Under the pieces are notes generated by a model that did no database searches, was not told where the DNA came from, and saw only the letters and a list, made by a program, of their open reading frames with translations. This document shows positions 1 through 12,300 of a DNA stretch of 64,000 bases, one piece after another. How positions within the stretch are numbered: position 1 is the first letter of the stretch; each line of letters opens with the position of its first letter. The position numbers and the translations under genes were made by a program. Origin of the DNA: Diphasiastrum complanatum (Eukaryota > Streptophyta > Lycopodiopsida > Lycopodiales > Lycopodiaceae); the NCBI GenBank assembly GCA_029204225.1, contig CM055103.1, forward strand, positions 53,421,538 to 53,485,537. The letters run 5' to 3'.

Positions 1-75
1 TTTCTGAAAGCCAAAATTTCCTCGATTAAACTCTTGCTTGAAATGGCAGTCTCCACTTAGATTGGCAGCACGTAT
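1..75 (-). CDS. ATP23: ATP23 exon 4, truncated by window edge
   Basis: After a T9 polypyrimidine run and acceptor CATGACAG, the minus strand reads 25 codons starting [10 protein letters not shown], which aligns exactly after HHACSE in plant ATP23 (usually IRAGHLSGDCHYKRE). The exon continues past position 1. The intron before it (76-5275) holds a microsatellite, a gypsy relic and an LTR. Confidence 0.9.
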   Translation of the reverse strand, partial: MRAANLSGDCHFKQEFNRGNFGFQK

Positions 76-295
76 CTGTCATGAAAAAAAAACATCAATC
101 CTTTTAACTAATTTTTCATAAAATCACATGTTCGTGCTGTCTGAATCAAACATCGGCTTTTCCTAGAGTCTTTTGGTACTAAAGATACATAAAGATAATC
201 ATTGATCTTGTGTACTTGAAACATGTTGTCTTAATTGGGATAGTTGCATTTAGAATCATGGGTTTTTGGTAATTGGCCCCATACATTGATGATAA

Positions 296-355
<60 letters not shown>

Positions 356-3300
356 AGTTTGCAGCTCCACCCATGTACCTGAGCTCATCACATATATCCA
401 ACGAGTCAATGAGTTCCAGGCTTCTGAGGAGAGACACACATAGGCTGCTCTCATCTCATCTCAGCGCTTACATAGTCAGGGCTATCAATTGGCTTGGTTC
501 TCTCATGCCTCCCGTTCCCTTGACACACTTGGCATCTCTATCATTGCCCTTCCCTCACGTACCCATGATTATCTCGATTGACCCTAGCATGGTCAATTGG
601 GGGTCAAACCCAACTTCTAAAGGCTTCACTTTTTTGAGACAAATGTATCAGGGATCCCACTTCTACCACACACATCCTGGAATCTTTTGCAATCCGAAGG
701 TAGACCCAATCTCTGCTTTTGATTGACACAAAAATAGGCCCTATCTTGGCCTTTTTTACATTATCTCGAGCAACATACAAGATCTCCTACACATCTTGTA
801 AGAAATCACCTTGAGACCATTGCGACCCACTTGAATAGAAGCTCTCAATTCAAAACCATACATTAACATGAATGGACTATAACCTGTCACTAAGTGCTTA
901 GCGTTATTATACGCAAACTCAATCATTGGGTGGTACATTTCCCAATCCAACTATCTTCTGGAAAAAAATGCACGCAACATATCCTCCATAGACTAATTAC
1001 TACACTCAATCTAACCATCCGACCCCAGATGATCAAATGAACCTAGACTCAAAATGGTTTCAAGTTTATCAAACATAGATTGCCATAACTTGCCAGTGAA
1101 TTTGGTATTTCGGTCTCTACCAGTATCATTCGACAAACTGTACAACGTAAACGACTTTTCTACAAAAAGTTGAGCAAGTTCAAAAGCTTTGACAAAAGAC
1201 TTGGTTGGAATGAATTGTGCCATTTTGGTTAGTCTATCAACTGCTACCCATATGGCATCATTCTGCCTTCCCATCCGAGGTAGCCCAACCACAAAATCCA
1301 TGGAAATACTTTCTCATTTATTTCCAATGGAAGTAATAAACCGGCTGCCCTTAAGTCTTTCAACTTTAGTAACTTTGCATTGTGCACACTTACGTACATA
1401 TGGCTCCACTTGATTTTTCCTTTTTGGCCAATAAAATTTCTTCTTACTAAATCAAGTGTTCTCTTTATACCAGGATGACCCCCACATGGGCTATCATGAC
1501 ATTCTAGAAAAATTTGGACCCTAATATTTTCATTACCTGGTACACATACTTTCCCATTCCAAAAAAGTAACCCATTCCTAATGGAATAATCTTTCTGTAC
1601 ATTCCCTTTAATAGAGTCATGTGCTCCCAACTGAGAATTTCCAACAAGACTTGTTGCTAGATCCAACTGAAAAAGGTATCAATCCTATACAAATCTCTAA
1701 AAAAAAGGTACAGTTCATACTGGATCTCAGAAAAGCTTAACTAATTAACCTCTCGAATCTAGCTTAAGGCATTTGCGATGATGTTTGATATACCTTTTCG
1801 GTAACTTAACATGAAACTAGAATTCTTAGAGCACCTAGGACCATCGTGCCTTGCGACTCCTAAGGTCAACCGCATCACAAACATACTTTAGTGACCGATG
1901 GTCAGTAACTATCAACAATCAGGATCCATACAAATAATGTCTCCAAATTTTCAATGCGTTAATGATAGCAAGAAGCTCCTTATCATAGGTGGAATATCGC
2001 CTTCGAGCAAGATCTTGCTTTCAAACACAACCGGTCTATCATCTTGATATGGGACTGCCCATACAACATAGTCACTAGCATTTGTCTCAAGCACAAAAGG
2101 CTTGTTAGTCGACTATGTGTAAAATTGGAGCTGTAGACACAATATTTTAGAGTCTCAAAACTTTGATTCATCTCTCCAATCCACACCACTGGCGGGTTGA
2201 ATTTAGTATGTCAGTTGGTTTTCTTCACCCCTATGAGGACATTCGTCAAGGGCAAGGCTAAGATAGCATAGTCCTTGATGAATTTGTGGAAAAACTGATG
2301 AATCCTAGAAAAGACTTGACTTCATGCATGGTCTTAAGAATGGGTCAAAATTGAGCTATATGGTTCTTGTTGAAATTGATTTCCAAACCACGATCCAAAA
2401 CAATCTGACCTAAGATACTGGCTCTCCTTATACTAATCTCTCCACATATAGTGTCAAATATACAGAGCAAGGCCACATTCTTCTCACTATGGAGGCTAAA
2501 AGTGGATCTGGCTGGACATTACAAAATGGTTTACCTTTTAAAAATTTTAGCTTAACAAATGGATCGATAAGGAGCTGAAATCTTTTGTACACATCATAAG
2601 AATCAAATTTACTGTTTTTTGTGATTGAACCTAATGGATCAAAGAGGCCTAATTGATAAATTTGATGGACATAACCTTGACTTGTCGTGTATCAAGGTTG
2701 TTAACATTTTCAAACGTCAACCTTCATATCTTGATAACCACAGGGCAAAGAGGAAGAGAAAGAGTTATCTATTGACCTCTTTGTTGAAGAAGAAACTTTG
2801 TTTTGAATTAGAGTCAACATGTCATTCTACAGGATATTGTTGGGTTGTTCTGGTTCTCATCACCAACCTAAAAGATGAGATGTTGGAGAGCCCTATCTCA
2901 TCTATTGTGAAGCATGATATTTTGCATATTCACTTACATAGGAGCAAGAGAGATGACTCGTCATGTGCATGGACCTTGGATGTGTTATAGTTGTATACTT
3001 TTTTTTTATCATGAATGGTTTCTCAAGGGGGAGAGTTGGAGATATGACTTTCACGTCCATTCTTGACAACACCATGATTTTACAAGAGCTGTAAGCACGT
3101 GCTACTTCTTTAGTACTTTGGCTATTACAGTAGTTAATATCATGCTCTATAGCAAATTAGCAATGTTTAGATACCCGGTTTGAGCCTGCCGATCCAATGG
3201 TACAAACCGCGTTTGAATTGGACAGGGGTTTTCGTATTTTATTGAAATTTGATTCTTTATGAGGATAAATCATGATTCACATTACTGAGACAGGCCTAAA

Positions 3301-6300
3301 CTGATGCATAAACTCTAAGTAATCAATGATCATTCAAATCGGGCAAGGCATTTACCTGGTGGACACTGGAATGGTAACTAAATGGTCATTGGTAAAGGAT
3401 GCCACAGTTAGCTTCTAGTGGAATCTGGATGGATTGATCATTGTGGACACTTGCTGGTGGCTAGACTGGCAAATTGTATCTTATTCGGTAGGTAGTAGGA
3501 ACCATGTCAGGTTAGTTATTCGTCACTAGTCGGAAGTCCTAACTCCTCGGTGAGCCTTTACAACTTCGGTCTCTTATAGTTAGTACAAATGAGAGCCAAG
3601 GGTTACAGATAGGTAAATGTCAAATGAGATACGAAGGCAAATGTGATCTAATATTAATTCATGAGATACAAAGTCGGAAGTTGACGATGGACATGTGTTA
3701 ATGAGAGGCAAGACACTACACCTTAAGCTCGTGATTTTCATTAGTCCGACGGTTCGAACGGAACCGCGATTCGAAGGGCCGGTTCAAACCACAGTTCGGG
3801 CAAACCGGGCCTGTTCAAACCACGGTTTGGGGTTCGAGCCGCAATTTTATCAAACATTGCTATATACCTAATTATAATAATGTTTATCTTAGTCATGTAC
3901 TAGCTTATGGTTAATTGAACATACTCAAAATGTACTCAATTGAGTAATATGACTTCAAGGGCTCAAGTGCCACATGACATAATTAATCAATGGTCCAATC
4001 CCTAAGGAGGACAAGCCAGTGGGCTAATCGTGAAGAGAGACACCTCTCTCGTGTGCATCATCCTCATTGTATCACATTGTGCCATTCTATGCAAACAATC
4101 TGGTTCTCTCTCCCTCCTCTCTCATATGGTGAATAAATATTGCATGCTCAGATTTCCAACACTTAGAAGATCCTAGAATTAGAGCCTAGGGGAGTGTTGG
4201 CTGATTCTGACGAATCCCCAAGATATTTGGCCAGAGCTACTGTCAAACTCCCTCTCTGATTTTCTCTTCAAACCTTTCTTATTTCCTGCACATACAAGCA
4301 TCAACTTACTTCTACCACAAGATGGAGTTGGCTGCCTTGTCTCCTCCCAGCCTTTGCTGCATAGATTATGATGAGGAATCCTCTCTCTAGGCTCACTTAT
4401 CCAAAATCCTCAAGCACCCCTTAACCCTGACCCTTCCTAAATCTCGACACATTGCCAACTCCATGCACAGTCGACACTTGCCACTTGGCAGTACCTTGAC
4501 ACATAGGCAAGTGAGTAGGCTGACATGTGTCACTCATCCATTGGACCAAATGTCCTAGTGGGCATGTGACACGTTGACCGGTCAACCCTGACATGTCACT
4601 CATTGGAAAAGAAAAGCACACAAAGGATTCACAAAAACATAGCTATAGAGAATGGAGAGAACTAGAGCTTTGATTAGCAAAGAGAGGAATTCTTCTCTTA
4701 ATACAATGTGTACAAATGTCATACATCATGCTTTATATAGAATAGCAGATGACTCCCCAGTTCCAGAAGATGGATAGCCAAAGGTTACTACTAGACAAGA
4801 GTCACCAAGAGGCAGGAGGTCAACACTCACTGGAAAGAGAACAACCAATTTTATTGAAAACTATGTCTGATAGGATAACTAGTTAAGGGCACGTTCAAAG
4901 TTAGCTACTTTGCAATTAGGCCTCTTAGGCATTAAATTTCACATGGTACATTTCACCTATGCCTATGCCAATAATGTAGCTTAACATAATAGAATTAGGC
5001 TTCATTAGACTAAGTGATGGGTGTTGTTACAGGCTCCAATCATACTCTGATATACTCTAATGTGATGTCACTCGACATGGATAAAGGGCAAAATTCCAGC
5101 AACATTGTGATTAGAGGAGGAAATAGAAGCATTTTCAAGAGAATTCACCGCAATAACAAATGAATACATGCTTACGCTATCCAGTGGTCCATGAGCACAA
5201 ATGGCAGAGGTAAACAAGAAAGAGTGAAAAACAAAAGTTTCACGAATTAGCCAGCTTAATTGGTAGAAGTGATACCTCACTGCAAGCATGATGCTCACAA
5301 TTTGACCAATCAAGATTTTTGGCCCGACAATGGTCATAAGCATGAATGAGCTCATGAGTAAGAATCATATCAACTTCCTTTTGGAAAAGCACGTGATTGC
5401 AACATATCACTACCTAGTTCACACAATTGCACAAAAAATTCAGTCATTGTCTCAACATCAGACAACCTCAACTACAAATTTGAATATGTTCATTCAAAAT
5501 ATGAGATCATCATTTGAGCCTTATCATAATAGCATTCTGAGTTTCTTTCATTTTGACAACTTACTGGCTATTAGAGCAATATATAGAAGTACTCTTATTT
5601 ACAAGCTCTAAACACAGCAGCCTTGCCAATCACCATGATCGGTTGACAAAAAATTGTCTACCAAGTAATGCAACAGAATTCAGTAATCAAAAAAAATTTC
5701 ACTAGTGTGACTTTTAGAATTTAGCCTACAAACCCACCAGTGCAACTTGAATGCATTTACTCTTTGAAGAGCATTTTCAATAATCATTAGAGTAGCTAGA
5801 ACAGAATGGAAAAGCTAATCGAATCTACTCATAAAACATTATCTATCAAACCAGTAAGATTCTCATGTTTCGACTAAACAATATGCTATTGGTCCTCCAA
5901 GATACTTGCAATAACATGCTTCCTATATTTTTCCATAACTCATACCTTTAAACAGCTCTAAAAGACTTGCTGAAAGAAAGTAACTTGGCCAAGACAATAG
6001 TGCATTAAGACCTATATTTCGCATATCAAAACTAGTAGACAAATCTCTCTTTATTGATGAGCAAGTATCCCCTGCTTGCGAGTTCGAAGAGTACAGAAAG
6101 TAGATCTCAAGTAATTAGATTAGGTATTAAATGATATGAAATTTACAAACTCGAGTGATGTCCACAGATCTCAGTCATCAACAGCCTGTGCGAAACTGGT
6201 AAAGCTATCAAAAATACCAAATCAAGTTAGGAAAATTGAATCAAAAGGTTCAAAGGATTAAAAATTTTCCAAAAACGCTCAAATTTTATAAATAAGAAAC

Positions 6301-9300
6301 TCAAAAAATCCATCGAAATCGATTCAAAACGTTTTGCTCAATAATCTTTGGAACTATGGTGATGTCACTAGCTATGTGTGAGTGGTCCCTGACACCAATC
6401 AGGCATCATCGGATTCAATCAACTCTACATACTAGTAATGAAAGGTATTGAGAAGTGCTAGCTGTTGCGCAAGTGATTACAATTATCAACTGCTGCCCGA
6501 ACGATCATGGTTCACTTTTGCAACATGGCAAGAGGTGATTTTTTTTGGAGTGTTCAATTAAGTTACTGGGCAAGTAGTTGTACTCTAAAGTGATTTAAGC
6601 TTGAGTATTCAGATCAATTATGCTGCAGATAGATTTTGCTGCGTAGGACAGTGATAATCTGCCTACAAGTATTATAACATAACAAAAGTCAAAGTGCTGA
6701 AATGCTGACATGTTGAATAATACAGAAAAACAGAACTTTCAAGTGATGGAGAATACCGAACAGTAAGTGTCAAGTAGCAAAGCAATGTCAAGTGGTAGCT
6801 GGGTGGACATGACATGTCAACACTGGCATTCACTACTGGCTACTTCATGGTTTGCCACCAATATAGAAGAGTCTCAAAATGAAGGGGAGACAAAAAAGGA
6901 TACCCTCTAATCTTTGAACCCTACGTTTATTTATAATGTATAAGCCAAATCATAGCAGCAGTTCCTAAATGTGACATCAATTGACATTGAGCATTACAAG
7001 AACAAACAAAATTAAGAAATTTTGGATCAAACAACCCAACAAATGCAAGAAAAGTGAATGCAACTCTTTTTTAAAAACTTATCCAAGTTTTGCCAGCAGA
7101 AGCTCCTGTCATACGCATGGAAGACTTAAATGTTTGAGAATATATGCATGTACCAGCATTGAGCATTACTTGTCTCACACAAGGTAGTATTAGAATTATA
7201 AGTATGATTCATAAGTGAGTGACCTAATCTTATTAGTACTCACACACATACAACAAAGAACAGATAGAGCATAAGAGAATTGTCAGATTCAAATCACAGA
7301 TCAGAAGCTCACTACAATGGAATAAGGAGGGTGCATGCCGTCTTCAGATAATATTCGACTATCTCTAACTTACGTGAAAGCAAAAGCTAAAGCATAAAGC
7401 CTATTCCTAAATCTAGCTCCTACACTTGGTAAATGTCGAAGTTAATTTCTACGTCAAAATTTAAGTCCTACAATAGTCCTTTAGCGCCCTATTACATGCT
7501 TGGATCTATAACTATGGCCTATTAACATTAGGTGTATAATGAAGAATAATTTCTATCATTCCCCATTAATGTTTATTTGGCATCTATCACTCCTAAAAGT
7601 TCTCAAAATTTTCTCAAATTTATTCTTATCAAGTCCCTTAGTAAACATATCTACAACTTGCTCTTCTATAGGACAAAAAGAAACTTCAAGATTCTTAAGT
7701 TTCTCTTTGATGAAGTGTTGTTGTACTTCAATATGCTTCGATCTACTGTGGAAAACCGGATTCTTTGCCAACTTGATGAAACTATGGTTATCACACATTG
7801 TATGTGTTTCTTGTACCATATGAAGATCATGCAGGATCCTTCTTAACCAATTTGACTCACATGTTGCACTCTTAGTAGCTTGGTACTTTGCTTCTATAGA
7901 TGACAATGCAATGGTAGGCTGCTTCTTTGAACTCCAAGATATAGAACCTGACCCAAGACTAAAGACAACTTGTAGTCAATCTTTAATCTTCCACATCTCC
8001 AGCCCAGTGGGCAAACTGCAAAACATCTTGACTTCTATAGAAGATACCAGATTGTGATGTGCCTTTAATATACCTTAGTAGTTGTTAGATAAATCAAACT
8101 TCCAACAGGTTGTCTATATAATGTTTCGTCTACATCTTGATCTTCCTCAGTTTTCGTAAGGTGACATTTGCAATCATATGGGGTTGAAATTGGTTTAATT
8201 TCTAACATCCCATATTTTTCAAGAAGTTCATGTGCATACTTAGATTGAGAAATAAATAGACCATGTGCTACTTTACATAACTCAATCCCAAGAAAGTATT
8301 GTAGTGAACCAACATCTTTCATCTCAAACTTTGATGAGAGATCTTTCTTAATATTTCAAATCAAAACTTGACTAGAACCTGTAATGATAAGATCATCAAC
8401 ATACATCACTACAATAACAATCTGATTATCTTTTTCCACAACATAATATGTAGGCTCCGCACTACTACTCTGAAAACCAAGCTCCCCAAAGGATGTATCA
8501 ATCCTCATGTACCATGCTCAGGGTGCTTGTTTAAGTCCGTATAAAGCTTTTTCCAACCTACAAACCATGTCTTCATGTCCTTTCCCTCTAGCTGCTCCAT
8601 AAAGACATTTTCCTCTAGAAATTCATTCAAGAATGTACTCTTAGCATCCATTTGTTGGATATCCCAACCAAACTGAGCTGCCAATGACAAAAGCGTCCTC
8701 ATAGTAGTCAACTTTGCAACTAGTGCAAATGTTTCCTCATAGTCAATTCCTTCCTATTGTGCATACCCTTTTGCAACTAGCCTTGTCTTGTGCTTATCAA
8801 TACAACCATCTGATTTGTACTTCGTTCTATAAATCCACTTACAACCCATGGCCTTTTTCCCTGTTGGTAAATGCGCATGCCTCCAAGTGTCGTTCTTCAT
8901 AATAGAGTTGTGTTCCTCATCCATAGCCTCATATTTCCTCTTTTTCCCCATGTCAATCCTCATGTCAATCTTGATCTTGATCCTCATGATGCTTCTCAAG
9001 CCTTGCCGATCTTCTAGCTCCTTGTTTACTTGACTCTCCCTGTTCCAAGATGACTCCATCTTTGATAGCCTCATAGTACCACCTAGGTAATTTTCTAGTA
9101 AACGGTGTAGGATGCTTTCTGCTTGGTGAAGTCGAATGTGAATAAGTATCCTAGGTACTTGACCTATCTTTCCTTTTTCCTGTCTCTATTAAAGCTTCTC
9201 TAGACAAATGAGTTGGTATAGGCGATTCGTGTGTTGATTCAGGTTCTTGTAAAGGAATGCCATCATCTTGCTCCTCACAAGATATTTCTATATCTTTATG

Positions 9301-12300
9301 AGACCCCATCTCGTCAAAGACAACATCTCTGCTTATAATAAGCTTCTTTCCTTCAATGTCATAAAGCCTGTATCTCTTTTCTCATTATATCCAACTATGA
9401 AACACTTTGTTGCCTTTTAATCCAACTCACTTCTCATGTCCTTAGGTGTATGAGCATATGCAATACTCCAAAACACTCTCAAATGACTTATATTGGGTTT
9501 CTTGCCTGCATAAGCTTCTTTTGTAGTTCAATTCTCTACCACTTTAGTAGGACGCCTATTCAAAAGATAAATTGCTCTTTTAACTCCACCCCAAAATGAA
9601 TTTGGAAGATTCTTACTTTTAGGCATGCTCCTAGCAGTTTCCACAATCGAAAGGCTCTTTCTTTCTACAACTCCATTTTGTTGAGGCATATCCATGCTTA
9701 CAAACAGTCTCTTTATACCATTGTCCTTGCAAAACATTTAAAAATCTGTATAAAGATACTTTCCCCCTTTATCTGAACGAAGTATCTTTATCTGTCTAGC
9801 TGTTTCTTTTTCCACCTATGCCTTAAACCAAGTAAAAAATTTGAATGCCTCACTTTTGTTCTTGAGAAGATATACCCATATCTTCCTAGAATAATCATCG
9901 ACAAATCTAAGTTGCGTCGGAATGACGTTCCAGAAGCATAGCATTCAGAAACAAGTATTCCAAAACACAACATTCCGGAATGTTGAAACCTAGAAAAAAG
10001 AAACTTTTAATTTTTTTACAGCCATTGGAATCCCAAGTAGGAGACCACAAACTAGGAGCAATAGTAGGTTTCAAAACCTAGAGAGTTCTATTGTACAGCC
10101 GGCAATTTGTTTTAAAGCAGCAGGAACCCTTTTCCAGTTGACCTATGGACTTGTAGCATTTTGTGAACTGTGATTCGATGTAAGTGATCTTCCCTGGATT
10201 TGGAATTTGATAAACAAGAATTTCAGTAACTTGATCTCCGTTTTTGAAGATGATTCTTCATCAATCCGGTCTACAAACGATAGTGATTGTGTTAGAGCCC
10301 AGTTACGGATCTATCATGACCTCGACACGGTCGGTTACCAGAGGGCCCGAGGCCTAATATTGGCAAGGCTCGATGACCGACGAGGACATCTATCCCAAGT
10401 AGGGACTGGTGCGTCACAAGTAGTGATCCGGTGTGGCCGCCTGACAAGCTGTCAGAGATGCGGTGTGTTTTGACCGTCGGGATCCTAGCCGTCAGTGACG
10501 AGATGCTACCCGGCTAGTAGTCGGGGTGACCAAGCGGGTCACAGGTCTTTGAAGGGGCACGGGGGTGGTACCTTATGAGTCACTCAGTATTCACAGGTCA
10601 CAGGGGTCATGCATGCCAAACCCATAGGTGGATGCCATGTGCCAGTTGACGGGAATAGCAGGTAGAAGGACTCAAAGAGGGGGTGTGTTACGAGCTCGTA
10701 ACCAGTGCCGAACCCTAGGGAACACATATAGGTCAGATACCACAGTCAGGGTCGTGTCCAGTGTACATGACCAACAGGGCAAGACAGTGTGAGTAGTGTG
10801 CCCCAGCACGGTCCATAGCCATGGCGGGCCTAACACAGCCTAGGGACCCTGTCAGCAGGATAGGGCCCCCAGTTGGGTCCCGACGTGCAGTCGGCCACGT
10901 CAGTGCCACGTGGCCGACACTTGGCAGTAGCATGCTACCAGTCCTCACACTGGGCTAGGAGGGGCTTACTCTATATCAGGGAGTAGGCAAGGTTGGGTGG
11001 ATCAGTGAGTGTTTGCCCTACTGTGGTGTTAGGATCTATTACACTGGTATCAGAGCCATCTCCATCCTAGGGAGTTAGGAGCAGCAGTAGAGAAAGCTAT
11101 CATAAGATAGGAAGTGTTTCTCATATTCTCAGAGAGGAATAGAGGAGGAGGATCGCTGTAGGAGCAGCCTTCAAACTTCTGATTTCCACTGAGAAATCAC
11201 AGTAGCAAGGAGTCAGATTCCAAGTGTAGGTAACTCGCTGAAAAAACAGCTGTTTCTCACTGAGTTCAGAGGATTCTTCGTAGTTTTCCCAGCGAAATTA
11301 GAGAAGGAAGAAGCCAGCACCTCCATCGTTGTACAGCCAGAGACCTGCATCTGATTTCCAGGGAAAAATTTACTGGTTTTCAGCGAGTTTGAAACCAAAA
11401 AAGAGGAGCAGGGCCAGCGCTGCCAGTGCTTCTGAAAATCTGGTTTTTTGACAAGCTTTTGGGCCCCAACGTCAGAGATTTGGAGCAAGAGGATTCCTAC
11501 CAGATCAGCGAGTAGGAGACTTCTGAAATTTCAGAATTCAGAAGGGTTTTTGGACTTCAGATTTGCCATTTTGTGGACAAATTGAGATGCTGTCAGACCA
11601 GCGAGGGGGGATAGCAAAAGTTTCAGATCTTGTTGCACATTTTCCAACCTCAAATCAGATTGAGAAAGAAGCTGAGAAGGGCTTTTCTGTATTCTCTCTG
11701 TGGAAGTACAGTTCTCAGAAAGAGCTAAGTTTCCTTTCCCTTGTACAGTTGTAAATTAGTCTTTTAGACTTTTTTTTCCTTCAGAAGTTAAGGTAACTCT
11801 CTTTCAGTTCCGAAGATGACCACTCCTCAGGGACCTGATCAACCCCCGGAGAGAGGCTTCGACGAACTTGAAACAGAAGCCTTGGCTTACAGAAAAGGGA
11901 AGGAACCCATGGAAGTAGAAGAACAGGAACAGTTCGCCAAAGAACTCGACGAACTGGTTACGAAGGAGCAGTTCCTCCAATTAGTAACAGAAGTGGATGA
12001 ACTGAAGTTGGCATTAGCCAATTTCAAGTCCAGTGTGGACGACTCGTTCGCTGAACTCAAAAACTTGATTTTGAGTTCCGCGAAAGGAAGCCTTCCCTCC
12101 ACTTCTCAGTTATCCCCTTCTCCACTTCCATCAGTTTCGGGTGAGACCTTACGGTCTCACCCCAGTGTTTTTAAAGATTTAAAGCCTCCTACTTTTAATG
12201 GGGAAGAGAAGGATAGAAATGCAGATATTCTACAAACCTTCCTCAGCAAATGGAAGAACATTCATGCTCTTAAACAGACCCCTGACCATTTGCAAGCTAT

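Noticed and set aside
179-726. Overlapping ORFs through the (CT)n tract at 301-353
   Set aside because: Ser-Leu or Arg-Glu repeats come from the microsatellite; no domain in the flanks. The same applies to ORFs across 23852-23912, 32771-32877, 42845-42938, 43677-43717 and 53566-53698.
5068-5355. 95-codon minus-strand ORF starting in ATP23 exon 3
   Set aside because: It is in a different frame from the HELIH protein and runs through the splice donor into the intron.
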